From positions 2,604,001 through 2,668,000 of the forward strand of contig NC_063270.1 in NCBI RefSeq assembly GCF_910591885.1: 64,000 nt of DNA. The letters are read 5' to 3'. The DNA is from Bombus terrestris. Taxonomy: Eukaryota > Arthropoda > Insecta > Hymenoptera > Apidae. A program made the position numbers and the translations under genes. The number at the start of each line of letters is the position of its first letter. The stretch's first letter is position 1. The notes beneath the pieces are model-generated. The model had not been told where the DNA came from. It did not search any database and saw nothing but the letters and a program-made list of their open reading frames with translations. Shown here piece by piece: positions 37,001 through 51,200 of this stretch.

Positions 37001-40000
37001 CCGGCACCCTCCGAATAGATCTGGAAAATTTGCACGAACGATCGTTTCTAGGTCCGAAGGATTTTCGCCAGCGATTTATACGCAATCGCATAAAATGCTT
37101 TGGTCGGCGGCCTACGGATTTTCATGTTGTAGGTATTGGGCGGTTAACTAGATCGTGAGGTACATGTCTATAAGCAGGTTTGAGCATCGGTATTTGTTGG
37201 AGTATGTAATACCTTTAAGAGGGATTTTTATTCGTATCCTTCAAGAAAGAAAAAGATTTTTAAAAACTAGATAAAAATTGATCAAATTTTACAGAATGTG
37301 ATATAGTTCTAAATACTTGACGGCATATATTTATAAATAATTATGGAATAAAATCATTTAATAATTTGGATACTAAAGAACGATACTTCAAACCCAAAAA
37401 CTACGACTCATTCATTATTAAAAATATAAACTCGTAACTTTATTCCCCTACTTAATTAAACCTCCACTTACCCCTCTATCGAAGCAAAAGAGCACACACA
37501 ATACCGCGAGCACATGAAATCCGCTTTGCGCATGCAAATCATAATTCGCGGGTGAGGCTTCCTCGTCGCTCAAAGGATTCCATTATTCGATCAAGCGCCA
37601 CAGAAGACGAATACCAAAAAAAAAAAGAAAAAAGAAAAAGAACGATGAAAAAGGGGGAGGAGGAAATAGGGCTAAGGCGCAAGTGGGGAGCAAAAGGGGA
37701 TGGTTCTCTAAAAAATTTCAATCAGTTCTACTGCTGCGAAAGGAGTCCCGGGAGCTGCCGCGGAAACCTTTTAGGACTGAAAAGAAGCACAATAATGATC
37801 GGATTTTCCCTCGATATCGATCTCACGGCCGTGTTTCCACGTCTGTCGCGGCACCTACCCGCCTACCTAGCCACCTACGAACCCGTAAGAAGAAATATTG
37901 CTACTGAGACTGCACGAGACGGTAGGACAGAAGAGCACAGAGCCTTATCGGCTACGAGCTGGCGTTTATTTAAATTTAAAACTGGAAGAGATCGATCTCG
38001 AGCCGCGGTCACGGCTTCGTGTTCCTTCATCCTCTGTCTCCTTTTTTTCACAGAGGCCAGACGGGCGCGGCCCTTTTCCCTTTCTCGAGTCTCACCGCCT
38101 CTAATTCCCGGCTCTTGTCGATCGTCTCCGCGCCCGGCACGTCCCTCGAAAAACTCATTAACGTGTCTCGCTGATTCTCCTTCCCTTTACCTTTCCTCCG
38201 ACTCAGCCAACTTCTTGTACGTACTCTGTGTGGAGCGTGGAAAGGAAACGACGCGACGACGTGGTCCAGGTCGGAGAACAGATCTACAGATTCTCTCTTC
38301 GTCCCGTTGCTGTTTGCCTCTTGAGGACGTGAAGAGCCGCGAGCGTGCCTTACTCCAGGTTTTAAGAAGTGTTTGCGGGAGACTAGGAAGAGATTATGTG
38401 TGAGCAAATGTGGGAAGGAAACGAAAGGAGCAGGCTGCTGCGTTCTACGTTCTGATGTATAGGAAAGCTACCGAGGAATTTTCTGAGGAAGTTTGTACAG
38501 GAATGGGGATTGCTTCGGATGAACGAATGGTGTGAAGGTATGTGTTTGTTAGTACATTGGATGCCATGTGTTTGTCGAAAAGGAGTGAGGATCGTACAGT
38601 ATAATGAAGAGGAAGTTTACTGTTTTTTGATATGTTTTTTTATCGAAAGTTTACAAAAAACATTATTATTATCATTATTATTATCACAAAACATATTATT
38701 TTATTAGACTATCTCTGCTAAAATAAATAAAAATATTAAATAAACATTGAAGTATATAAAAATAAATGAATATACGATATTAAACTTACCTATAAACAGA
38801 TTTTTCATTAAATTCTTAAACTTTGAATACGATGAGCACTCAAATCTGAAATACAAATACTAACGTTGTTGACCGAAGACAAGTATTGCAAAGAAAACCC
38901 TAATATCCTCTCGTCTTCGTGAATATGCATATAGTACAACGTATAATACTAAGGTTTTGATAAATTAACGTATGCGGGTGCAAAAGGGATGCGACGTGAA
39001 GAGGTCCCTATGCGATATACTCTCTATAGAAGGTACGTGTGTTCTTCGTCGTTTGAATCACATTATTCTTTCTTTTTCTTTTTTAACGATGTTAGGACAT
39101 TACACGAGTGACCTGCAATTAAACGAAAGACTTGTCTGTTTTCTTCTCGCGATGGAAATTTTTCCTTTTAAGTCAATCGCGCAAAGAAACATCCTCTTTG
39201 AGGCAAGGCGCTGACTTTATCGCGTGATTAAATAACGCCACAAAACAGAATTCTATTACGTACTTTACAGCAAAAAAGATGTTATGTGCGAATCTATTTG
39301 ACAAACTTTAATTTTTGTGTACCCATAATATTGTTTTATTCATTGAATAATGTTATCATCATTAGAGATTAGCTCCGTGTGGAAAGTTTACAAATTAATT
39401 TAAATATTATACGCAATAGGATAAATAATACGCCGATTCATACATATGACTGTTTATAATGTCGCATTAAAATACTTATCGAGCTATCCACTATTTTATT
39501 GGTCAGTTCGTAAGTTGTAATTTATTTTTTAAAATCTCGGAAGGAGACGAGCGAATTTTTTCGTTACTCGTTGCTTGTCCCAATTAATTTAACGAGACCA
39601 TTACAGATAAATTAAAAGCAGAATATTTAACGAGGATTATATTTAAATGAAATTCTGATATATTTTTCTTGTTTTTATAGAAGAAACTTTTATTTTCTTT
39701 ATGCACATATTCGTTCAAGTAATTAGAATATTCATTAAAAATCGCGATATATTACCCAAGTAAGATTCTTCAATACAAATGTAGTATCTTATATCCAGGT
39801 ACCCAGCATCCAGGTACTGTGATATAAAATTGATTCTGATTATATCTTGTATTCGACAATCGATATTCTAGTTACTTTCCACTTCAAACCCCCTTTTTTT
39901 AAAATCCAAATAAAAATAATAGAATTAGTAGAGAATTTTATTTCTTTTTCCCCAATGTCCTTTATGTAACAAACATACCACTTCCGTGCACGAATCTTGA

Positions 40001-41068
40001 ATTCAACTATAACCAACTGAAGAGCTGGTGCGATACGCGATTGTTACTTTGTTCGCTTGAATTTTCCTAATTAATTCGTGTTGCTCGCGTGGATGCGGGG
40101 CGGTCGTTAAGCTTAATCGTGAAAATTATTCAGTTTCAGGGACGGCGTTCATTCGCGATAAACGTAAGAGAGCAGAGTAAGACGTTCCGTCCTATAATCT
40201 ACCGTATTCACGGAATAGGAGTATCCTTGCAGGCAAAATTTAGTCGACGCGCGGAAGTAGGGTGGGCGATTAAATAATAGAGAAGACGAAAGAAGAGTGA
40301 AAAAAAGAGAGGAAGGAAAATGAGAAAAGAACGACTCTTACCTGGGCATCTGGTGGAATATTTTATTAACAAGGCTAAAGTAGTTGTACTATATATCCGA
40401 GGGAACTCGGGAGCAAAGTGTATTACGACTCGAAAGAAACTATGTTCGCGTAGGAAACTACCAGCTCTTATTAGTTATGTAGGTTATTCAGCTTGAGTAT
40501 TTAATTGCTATCAAAACAGCCGCGTGGGCGCCTTTCAATCGGCCTCGGTATCTTCTGAGTTAAAATCGAAATAGACTTCCCCGGGCGACGATTACGAGTG
40601 CCTTTTGCACGTTTAAGAGAGCTTGAATTTTCGAGAGGAAACATTTTCATGTAAAGCGTTGTTTTGTGAAATAGAAAGGAAATTAAATTACAAAAGTCTT
40701 AGTTTTTATCGATTTACGTGAAACATACTAAATCAGAGTTCTCTACGAAAGGCTAAACTTTTTTTTTAGCAATAGGGAATTCGTAATTGGCTGGAATTTC
40801 TCATCGATGTTTCGAAGTAGAGGTGCACCCTGTTGGGTCGAACAGCCAGGCTCGAGATGTATTTACTTACTAACAATGCTATTGAAGTATTGATACGTTC
40901 ATTGTTCTTTCATTTTATTTTATTAAATAATCGTATATAAAATACATGTATTATGTACAACCATTTCCTTTATAACTCAATTATTCATATAAAAATTGTG
41001 TTATAAATTGTCCTTTAAATTAAAAATCGGCCGCTGGCCTATAAGTGAGTCACATATGCATTATTATA
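31046..41068. other. First 10 kb of the downstream giant intron
   Basis: No Ig3 exon or other recognisable coding sequence. CpG-rich islands lie at about 31480-31700, 34100-34870, 36100-37150 and 37550-38420. The last includes the longest open frame of the window (283 codons, 37552-38403), which is Arg/Ser-rich with no motif and other frames also open across it. A GC alternating tract lies near 32205. At 34440-34521 a purine-rich island ends in a donor-like gtagga at 34522. The intervals between islands are AT-rich. Confidence 0.45.
32202..32219 (+). repeat. Alternating purine-pyrimidine tract (GC)n
   Basis: A tgcatgcgcgcgcgcgct tract of alternating purines and pyrimidines. Such tracts can adopt left-handed DNA. 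Otherwise a simple repeat. Confidence 0.7.
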
Positions 41069-41542
41069 CAGGGTGGTTGGTAACTGGTGGTACAAGCGGA
41101 AAGGGGGTGATTCTACGCGAAAAAAGAAGTCGAAAATATAGCATACAAATTTTTTGTTTGAGGCTTTGTTTTCGATAAAATCGACTTTGAATTTTCGCTC
41201 GGTACGCTTGCATTTTATCACGTCTCGTTATAATGGATCTTACTGTAGATCGTTGTCTCGATGGATTATCGCACTTTAAGTTTGTTTTTGCCATAACGGA
41301 AAATTAGGAATACATAATGAAATAATATGAAGTAGTCATAAAGTTTATTATTACAAAAATTGCTGAAAATGTTGCCCATTCTGCCGAACACATACTTCTG
41401 CTCTTCTAATTAGATTTCTATGAAAACTTTCTAAGTCTATTTTCTCGAAAAAAGCCTCAAACGAAAAATTTTTATTCTATATTTTCGACTTCTTTTTTCG
41501 CGTAGAATCACCCCCTTGTACTACCAGTTACCAACCACCCTG
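41069..41542 (-). mobile_element. 474-bp TIR element, deletion derivative of a DDE transposon, TA-flanked
   Basis: The two ends are near-perfect inverted copies starting cagggtggttggtaactggt, followed by gggggtgattctacgcgaaa and gaagtcgaaaatatag. The arms extend over about 120 bp (41069-41190 and 41427-41542), with a 5-base deletion and scattered changes between them. TATA lies immediately outside both ends, consistent with a TA target duplication. The inner part keeps the C-terminal end of a transposase on the minus strand. High arm identity suggests this is the youngest transposon in the window. Confidence 0.85.
41351..41431 (-). pseudogene. C-terminal tail of a transposase inside the TIR element
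   Basis: On the minus strand, just inside the right arm, the frame reads ESFHRNLIRRAEVCVRQNGQ then HFQQFL and stops at 41351. The pattern RRxxxCxxxxGxHFxxxL at the very end of a protein is common in transposases of Tc1/mariner-related elements of insects. An AATAAA-like word (aataaa, minus strand) follows about 10 bases after the stop. The rest of the transposase has been deleted, the break lying at or near the inner edge of the right arm (about 41430). Confidence 0.6.
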
Positions 41543-44500
41543 TATAAGTGATATATATTGGTATGTACGTGGGTCACATAATTAAAGCTACAATAGAACT
41601 TTAAAGCTACCCACGCATAAAAGCAATGCAATACGTATCTCAAAATCTTTTCGCTATTATGAATTTGAATGCTACCAGCAAAGATCATTTCTTTTTCAAT
41701 AACAAAATTATCGAGATATAACCGATAAACGTAATGCGATTTGAAATTTTACCAGAAATTATTTGATATTCAAAGATCACAATATATTGGACGGAAAATT
41801 GTCTTAATTAAACATTCTGATGGCTCTGATTCACGTCAGAATTATGACGCTACTTACGCATCGAGTAAAAGAAGGAGAAATTCCATAAGCGAGTGTCACG
41901 CGATACAATGAAATATTGGCGCTCTTCCGGCTCTTCTTCGCCGTGAAACGCGTTTTTGCACGGTGTCTGCGCCAGCCGAGAATTATTTTTGTGCTGGAAC
42001 ACATTACTACGGGTCCAACGTAGAAACCCCCTTTTTTTATTGTAGGCAACTGGGTGTTGTAGTTTCGCGGTGTTTAATGCAGATGAATCGCCTGTTTCTG
42101 ACCCAGAGATGCACTGAGTTGTATGGTTATTGTTTGGTGGTTTCGGAACATATTTTGGATGATCATGCTACAAAATTAGCTATGTTACAAAATTTGAAAT
42201 CGATACGCTATTTCTTCTTACTTTGTGGACATTTTTTTTGCGTGTCTGATTTGCGTAATGTGCTTCTGTAAAGTGTCTATTATTCCAAGGAATGGATTAA
42301 GCGATCACATTTTTCAATGACTGCGTATCCAAACAAACAAACGGAAAGTTGGAGAGCGTGCGAGAACAGCGAGCAAAAGAAAGCGAGCCTCGAGCAGACC
42401 ATTAAATCGGCAACAGGCGACAATGAAAACCAGCTCAGACATTTAACCCTGAAAGTATAGGGACTGACGTGCCACGATTTCACGGCAACGTTTTTGATCT
42501 CGAGCCTGTTGTTTCGTTGAAAATGCGCGCGAACAGTGCATTCTGTGCTCATGGCTCGTCCTCGTTGTGCGCGAAAAGCCGCGAATATAACGGTGAAAAA
42601 GGGTAGAACGGGGACGAAAACGAGAATAAGGGAGACGGGGTGATTTGCCAGAGAAGCTTTTGTTTCCTCTTTTTGAATACGGCTCGCCCGACGACGCGTA
42701 TGAATTCTGAGAGGCGTTGAATTTTTACGGCTTTGCACGCCTCAAATTAGTTCGTAGCCTGTACACACGCTTCTTCTCATTGTTGCTTCGCTATTATTGT
42801 CGTTGTTTCTTTGATATCGCTGTAGCAAAGTGTAATGCAATAATGATGCTTTGAACACGTGAAAGAGCTTTCGTCGTTTTACCCTTCTCTTTGTTAAAAA
42901 TGTTTCGAAAGAAAGTAAATGAAAGTCGAATGAAAAACGAAGCTATTAGTTTTTATTCAATTTCTTCTAGCTTCGTTTCTTCCATTTTATTCCGAGCGTG
43001 TTGCTGCAGTGGCCAAGTCGAATTACATGTCGAAGTAGAAAATAATACGAATAACAAACTTAAAAATTGTATTATTTCGATCCATTATGGCGAATACAAT
43101 AAGGAAGTAAATCAGTTTTTGGGCCGTAGCGAATTTCAGTTTTCTCCGTAATAAAGATAAAGGTGACACTTGTCAAAAGTAGATTTACGCAATCGAGTCA
43201 CGAGAAAAGTGAGAGTTGATCCGATATCCGGTCGCAGCAGGGGAAAAGTTAGCGCGTTCGGAATTTGAATATAAATCGAAAACCCGATCGCGATCAATCT
43301 CTTTTTACGTTCCCTGCTTTTAGAGCAAATATCTGCGTCGACCATCATCTTTGACCTTCATACTAATTAACCTCTTGGTTCTGGCGAAATAAATTACTCA
43401 TTTAAAGAATAATTTACCATACGTGGTAAGTAACGAAAAAAGAATAAATAACCGAAGTAGAATGAAGGATCAATGAAGATCAATATGACGCTGTTCCTAC
43501 TTCTTTTACTTTACCGAATGCGTATCGATTAGGATCATCTCAGCGAGAATATCTGATAAGATAAAATTTAAGTTACATACACGACTAGCTTCCTGTTCGT
43601 ATGATCAATAATTTCTGTCCACATTTCTCCCTTTTTATTTTAAACTGCTAGAGGAAAGGAAAAATCCCGATTCTCATTAGGACGGAAATGCCATGGAATT
43701 CCTCCTCTATCCTTAATAATTGAGATCGTGATATCATAGTAGTTGAAACGAGATTTCAGTGTATCCGATCAGAAATGGAGTTCGGACTTTATCGTTAACC
43801 AGATTTTCGATAAGTCTAAGTATAACAATATTGAACGAAAAGAAATAGCCATATCGTGTCTAGGAATGCTATGTTTGCAAAAATTATTAGTACATATAAA
43901 TATATATAATATATATAAATATACCAATATTATATATTGGTAATTATCACTGACTTGTTAATCACGCGAGTAAGATGTTCAATTTACTGCATGACTGCTT
44001 TAACTGACTGAGTCGTTCAGTCCACCTATAGATTCTTTTTCCTACTTCTAGTGTTCCAAATAGTTTCATCCATAACAGTTCATGCGATAAATCTATTATA
44101 TTGGGCTAAATTTATTAGATTCCGAGAAGAGGTTTAAAATAATCGGAGGTTCGAATAAATATGTAAAAGATTTAAAATATCAAAATCTCAGAGTATCCAT
44201 CTTAACCAATAGCATTTCGAATAAGCGTTAGAAGCCGACTATTTTCAATTATTATCGTTTAATTATTTACTCCTACGAAAATACCCATTTTATGTCCAAT
44301 ATTCGTCAGATGTATCGTTTTTCATTCGATAAATCAATGTTTACGATGTAACCGCAACTTACAAATGAAAAGGTCACATTACTAAAGAACATGTGGCAAC
44401 TTGTGGCATGATATAGGTCATTTAAAATACTCAGCTGTAGTCTCGCTCTATACTTTGAGAATCAACGCTATCGTCTAAGCAATCATCCCATTTTCACGCA

Positions 44501-46368
44501 GACACAACGTAGCGGGAAGTGTACGCGCGATATCTTCCGGTTCGCGAAACAATGGCCCCATAAAAGCGGCGGAATCCAGACAGGTTTCTGCGGACTGTGC
44601 GATGGCACTATCTCATCCCTACAGTCGCTGCAAGACTTTACACCAGGCGATGTGCGTGTCGCGCGAAGATCCGCGTGAAATAAATAAAGAAATAAATAAA
44701 AATGAGTAGACACGTGTCTCACAAATCACGCGGTGGCGCGCTGACGAGACCCACGGGAGCTCGAGGCGGAACCGCATGCGTTCCTCTCCTGCGCGACGCG
44801 GGAACCGAGGATCTTCACGAGAAGGGATGACTTTCTGGATTATTCCACGCGTGTCTCACCTTTGCATGCTTCTTTCCATACCCTCAGCACCGTCCTGCCA
44901 CGCTTTTATTTTTCCAACGGAATATTCTGGCGATGTTCCTCCGTGGTGTCTTCCTGTGATTTTTTTCTCTGACCTGCTCAAAATGGAGGTCGTTCGGAAT
45001 GATGGGTCTATTCGAGGGTGTACTATGATTGATATTTGGTCCCTGATGTCGGTGGCTGAGGGTATAGTTAGCTGAGATATGGGTCTTTTTTGATGTTAAA
45101 ATGTGAAATTTTTTACGAGAAATGTTACTCATGTAACCACCGATGATTCTTGTCTGATTTTTAGATGACACTGTTCTCTAAACGATATTCTACATTGCAG
45201 CTTTGCTACGAAAGTAATGCAATTTAAAAATATTAATTGTTCAAACTAGTTTAAAGAACTCCGGAATCTACACATAATCCAACGCACAATCTATTTATCG
45301 TAAATTTCCAAATAATTTTTGGAAAAAAGGAAAAGGCGGAAAAAGAGAAAATGACACGCTATACATGCGATATCTGAACGAAACGGAAATTGAATTCGTG
45401 TAATATTACAGAATATGTTGCGAAAATGCATCTTTGGTGCAATTTGAAAGTACACGGTTTACGAAATAATGAAAAATTGTGAACCCAGTAACAACTTTCA
45501 GTGGCGCAGACACGGTACCGCCGTTTGTGTCACGTTCACGAAGGAAGTATGATTTTTGAAATTATTTCACGCATGTTCAGGCTTCGTGTATGTCCCTAAC
45601 CATCTACTTCGTGTTACCGTTACTATTTTACGTTACGAAACGGAAAAAATTTCGTGTTTCGTACAGTACACGCATAGGTCGCCTACGTTACCGCATAATT
45701 AATTACAAGGCGTGATTATTATTAACAGTGGCGTTAATTACTCATACGCATAGTGCACGGAATAAGCTAACAACGCCCTTTAATTAAAGGATGTAAAAGA
45801 ATTTTTAATTCGTAGCGTATTTTATATGTACAATTAATGGATTTAGCTTTTGCACTGTGAATATGTTGAAGTTACAAATTAGCGATTAATAATTAAAATG
45901 CGAGAAACTAAAACACAAGGTATAAGTTAATATGTGACTAGATAGCCGCCAAGTAATACAGGTCAGTATATGATCAGGCGTCTCCTAACTAACGCGTAAT
46001 ATCGCTCACTGGATCATTCTGTTAATTTGCAGTTTACTGATTAGTAGATCTAAAATTCGACTAATTAATAAACTTAAATAAAAGCTACAAATATTTTCAG
46101 AAAAATCACACATTAAATGTTCCTCTCCAAAGACTGATCAAAACGTATACTTATTTTCCGTAAGTAGCATGATTCAATAAATCCCTATCACAGAGGAAAG
46201 CGTACCCCACCGTTTACAGGTGGCTGTTTTTCCAACGGCATAAACAAATATTGGAATTTATTCCTCTGAACATATTTACGTACGCCCGCCGGGCATAAAA
46301 ATATGCAAAAAATTCTCCCTCAGAATGAGAAAGTCCGAGATAGATACCTATAGGTTGAGTTTTAAACC

Positions 46369-46401
46369 CCTCTTCGTGGCCCGTAGTGACCTACGAAGAG
46401 G
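46369..46401 (+). repeat. Short inverted repeat, 9-bp stem
   Basis: cctcttcgt (46369-46377) pairs perfectly with acgaagagg (46393-46401) across a 15-base loop. It is too short for a microRNA precursor. Reported only as structure. Confidence 0.5.
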
Positions 46402-48260
46402 AGACCACAAAGGTTCAGGATTATTCTATGTGTATTCTGTCACTGTGCTTCTTTCTATCCGCTATGTTCGGTGATCGTACGCTTTCTGCGACCTTACTAT
46501 TCCTCTCTTTCCTGTTCTCCTTGAATGCTCCCCCACAAAAGGCTTGATGTTTGTACGCATGAGCAAGGTGCACGTGCGACAGACGTATGAGTTGATGTAT
46601 AGCTCGTGTATGGTATAGCGTTAAAGTATCGTTACAACTGGGTCAGAAGCCGCTCACAACATTTGTAATGCAATCCGCTTGCGTACACTTGCGACCGTTG
46701 CCAGCTCTGCTTTCTCATTCGTTTCTAGTCCACTGATCTTTGTTTGCAATTTCGGAGAACACGTAACGGATATTTTCTTAAGAAATAAGAGCATAGTATA
46801 TGAAATTCTAGTTAGATTAATAATTGCAGTAAAGTAAGTTAAGGACGAACGCATTTACTAGTATTTTATCAAATTGCAAATAATCGTTTTGCTAATTCAA
46901 AATTATATATCCGTTTAATTATTTAACAGCTATATAGTTCTAATAGCTTCATCGCATAGTGCAATTTATTTTCGACACGACCTCTGTTTACGTACCATTC
47001 TTGTGTGAGCTTCAGGTATGAATGAATAAATTGTAACTGAATGTAATTACACACAACGTGAAAGCATATGTAAATCGTGCAACTCGTTATTCCAGAATGA
47101 ATTTTGAAAGTGACGAGAGCTACGAACATCCAAGCAGGGTATTCGACTTTTGCAGCATACGAAAATGGAAATTTGGTTTGTGATTACACGTGAAGTTGTT
47201 CGTCAAAATTCAACAAACGTCATATTTCTAACAAAGTTCGTTGCAACGACGTTATTGAAATACTTTACCTTAAGTATTTTAAAACTAATTAAAATAAAAT
47301 AAAAATTAGCTCTTCGATGCAAGATAATGCGCCAATTCGGAATTCTCCGGATGCTCTCTCGCTTTAAGTTGTGAAAATGAGAGAGCGTTGAGCAATGAAA
47401 CGACTATGAAATTCGAAGTAAGCTGGAACTCTACAGTGACCATCCACCGTTAGAATTCAAGCACACAAATTGTGCGACGGCGTTAAAAATAAAGCGAGCA
47501 GCACTCGTGGCAGTGCTATCGTGTCATTTGAAGCTGTTCTGAGGAAACTTCGGCTTAACAGAATAAACAGCAATGTACGAGCAGCACGATTTCCATTTGC
47601 GTCGTCGTTTTATGCTGGACTCGCGCGTTCCTCGGGACGATAATCCACCGTAATTGGTCACTGCGTGCGTGTATTGCACGATGTGTTATTTCGAAAAAAG
47701 CCCCATCGCGGCGATTCTAATTTTCAGATTGTTTGATGGATTGTAACACATTACCTTTTTTAATATACGGATAGGTATATCTAGTATTTGAGAGATAATG
47801 AATATTTTTACCCGTAGACTTTTATTTAATACTATTACTTAAATACAGATATTTGAAATAAGTACTCCGCAAAGGAATAATTTGATTAAATCAGTCAAAT
47901 ATTGATAAGACAAGATAATAAATACAATGAAGTAAAGCGTCAAGTGCAAATGATGTTAATTTGATATAATTGTATAATTATTTAATTTGATTCAATGTAT
48001 GATCTTTGAATGGTTAAGTCGGACAATTTAACAACGTAAACGACATGAAACGTAGGATACAATTATATTTCCCACAGGCAAATCCCGATGGATTAACTAA
48101 TTGACTAAAACATTCTGCTGACCCGATTTCAATGCGGAAATCCACAACGTGGATTAGAAATGATATATTAAATTTTCCGACTGTCAAGTCGAAGTGATCG
48201 AAGAACAATCTTTTTCATATTCTCTTATATATGTTCGTAAAAGAATCAACTTCCTTTTCA

Positions 48261-48295
48261 TGATAGAAACAGTTATATATTAACTGTTTCTATCA
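48261..48295 (+). repeat. Perfect 15-bp inverted repeat with a 5-base centre
   Basis: tgatagaaacagtta (48261-48275) is followed by tatat and its exact reverse complement (48281-48295). The flanks do not continue the pairing. The arm length and perfect match are unusual for random AT-rich DNA, and the structure may be a recent palindrome or a hairpin. Confidence 0.75.
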
Positions 48296-51200
48296 TCACC
48301 TATTATAAATATAGCATAATGTAATCTTACTCTTCGGTTTAGTTTATTTCTTTCGTATTTCATAAATGCCATTTAAAAATATCTTATAACATCAGAATCA
48401 AACTTATAAAATTACACGAGTTTCTTTCATCTTTACCTAAAACAAGATTGCAACTCCAACTTGTTGCTATAATCACCTTATACGATATAAATTACCGACT
48501 AAGCTTGAATAAACAAAAAAACAGGAAGACAGGACGTTTTCTGGCCATCGGACAGTCACGTTGAACGCCCTAGTGTGGCCTTTATATGCATGGACGAAGC
48601 GTAACGCGCTGTAATTGCGTATGGAGTAGACACACTGCGTGACGTATCGCTGAAAGCTATATTGTCGTGATGTTACGGTGTATCGCCACCGGCCAGGCCT
48701 ACAATAATCATGTCATAATGCAATCCACGCGTGCTTCCCGCGTGTGTACGCGAGGCTTGCAATTATCGCCGCGCACGAGGACTCGTTATAGCCTTTAACG
48801 TGGCGTGCATCGGCTCCCAATGCGTGCACGCATAAAGTGCTAGTACAATTGCATCAACAAGCGTGCATCCTTGCTGCAGCGACGTGTCATCGCCAGGGAA
48901 CTAGCTTTCGACAGTGCGCGTTATGCGGGTTATTCTAAATTCTAAATTTCAATTGCTATTCACCAAAATTCGCGACGAGCTCTCGATCACGATACTAAGA
49001 TCTCTCGGTGATGACTCTCTCATAGAACGTGACGATTTTGATTAGTTTTGAGTAGCTATGTTCGATAGAATGGCCGTAAAGGAAAGTAGAAAATGTACGG
49101 AATAAGAGAAAGTCTGGTAAGCAATCGATGAAGACTATAAGTTTATCATACACAAACGTAGTATAACGATATAAAGCAAGTTACGAGACTCAAATTAGGG
49201 AACTAGATAGTAAGCTTAAAGTGACTGAAGAATACTCGACAAATAAAGTCTTGATATGCTTCGTTTACAAATTTTAATGTAAAAATGCGAAAAACTTCTT
49301 CTCTTCATTGAAATAGTAAGATGATATGGGTAATATATTTTTCACCTTTTACAATAATACAAATTGCACATGGATTACAGTATAAAATTGGTTATAATAT
49401 AAAGCGTGTCAAGTAACCATGTCACGTGTGTTTAACATTCTTCAAGAAGAAAAATGAACCGTCCGTTCCTTTTGACTAGCTTTTCCGACATGGATTTCTA
49501 AATTACATTCACAAGTATCATTATTCTCGGCTTATCACGAACATCTTGAATTCCAATTTATTAAAAGTTTACATTACGGTTTTCTATTAAAATTTGAGCT
49601 CGTTAATCCTGTGTGCCGTATACTCAACTAAAACAGCGAATCATTTAAAAACAAGAAAATAATCTTATCACGTTATATTCGTACGGCTATTTTCGACATT
49701 TATATAAAATTTTTATCAAGTACTTTACCATTGCTTTACTATCGTTTAATAATTATTTCGCCATTTCATTACTATTTCTTCATATATTAAAGATTTTTAT
49801 TAATTCATACCAAAGACGGATACTTTCGAGAGTTCTATTAATTGAATTTTTCTAGGCTGCGATTAAAGCAAACTTTCGTAACGGCAAGTTCCACAAACTC
49901 CCGTTGCGTTCAATTCCCTTGCTTGCAAGCTTTTTCTGTTGCGTAATCGATTAAAGTTTAATCTGGCCTGGAGATCGACGCAGGGAAGCTGACCGTGTTC
50001 GAACAAAATATAATCGATCGGGGATCGAGGAAACGCCATCGAAGGATATAGAATTCTCCTGTCGAAGGCGTTCCAAGTTTTCTCACGTTCCACGTTTTTG
50101 TCGGAACAGTGTCTTTTGGCTATGCCTTGCTACTTGTTAAAACGAACGTTATCCTTTGATACATTTTTTCACGTAAGTTTCCTCCTACAAATTGTCAAAT
50201 GATTACCACGCTAAAAATGTTTCCAATAAGTATTGACTATTTTTGAAATGACGAAAAAAAAAAAAAAAGGAATAAGCTATCAGCTAATTTTTCATTTATT
50301 TGGTCCAGCCATTCATACACTAAAATGTTATAAATACTTTTAATTGTCTGCTTTAATACGTTCTATCGAACAGACTTGACTCAATTTATGAATGTGTTTT
50401 ATATTTATTAAATATTTATTATATATTGATCATAATGCTCACTAAGTACAGAAATATTAGTACTAGTAATAAATAATGAAATTTTATAATACGGAAAATA
50501 CTAAAATGTTCCAATGAATATAATTTGAATTCTCATATACAAGAAGTTGAAATGTAATTTTAATTAAAGCACAATTTTTCATTACACGCCACATATTCCA
50601 GATATTTCGATAATTCATAGAAAAATTGAACGTCAATCATGCTCTGCAGAAAATGAAAATCCATCGGCAACTGTTCAAATTAAAAGTAATTTTAATTTCA
50701 GACGTTTACCATTGTTTCATTGGAACTGATGTCTCTGGAATGATATTTAAAATTTAAAATACATGAGTGACACAGTGGCAGCTGCTTTTATTGTTATTTC
50801 AGAGAGAAAATTTGTAATAAATTACTATATAATTTTTAAGCCCCGTAGAGTTTAATTAAGGCCAACATTGCTATTAAAGAATCAGCAAATTTTAAAATTA
50901 AACATTTGAGAAAGAAGAAAATTACATACTAAACGTGTGAATTGTAACAATACTTATAAAAGAAACCACTTGACATTCTGTAAAACGATAAAAAGAACTA
51001 AACTTGTAAAAACTCCGTACCTTTCTCATACATTCTCCTTCGTTATAATAATAATATAATCCATAATAACAATAATAATATTCATCAATATTTTCCCATC
51101 TTTCATCATACGATTGACCTCTTGTTTCTGATAAACATACGTTATACGTCAATTTCGTGATTCCGACAAACTTGATTGAAACGGCAATCGCTGGCCACGC

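Noticed and set aside
37552..38403. Longest open frame in the window, 283 codons, plus strand
   Set aside because: It is Arg/Ser/Lys-rich with a low-complexity lysine run, has no motif, and other frames on both strands are also open over parts of it. This is expected in a CpG-rich block where stop codons are rare.
42280..42738. 152-codon open frame, minus strand, with hydrophobic stretches
   Set aside because: The hydrophobic runs come from T-rich codons in pyrimidine-rich DNA. There is no topology or motif resembling a known family.
46369..46401. Hairpin considered as a microRNA precursor
   Set aside because: The stem is only 9 bp. No conserved insect microRNA seed that I know was recognised here or elsewhere in the window.
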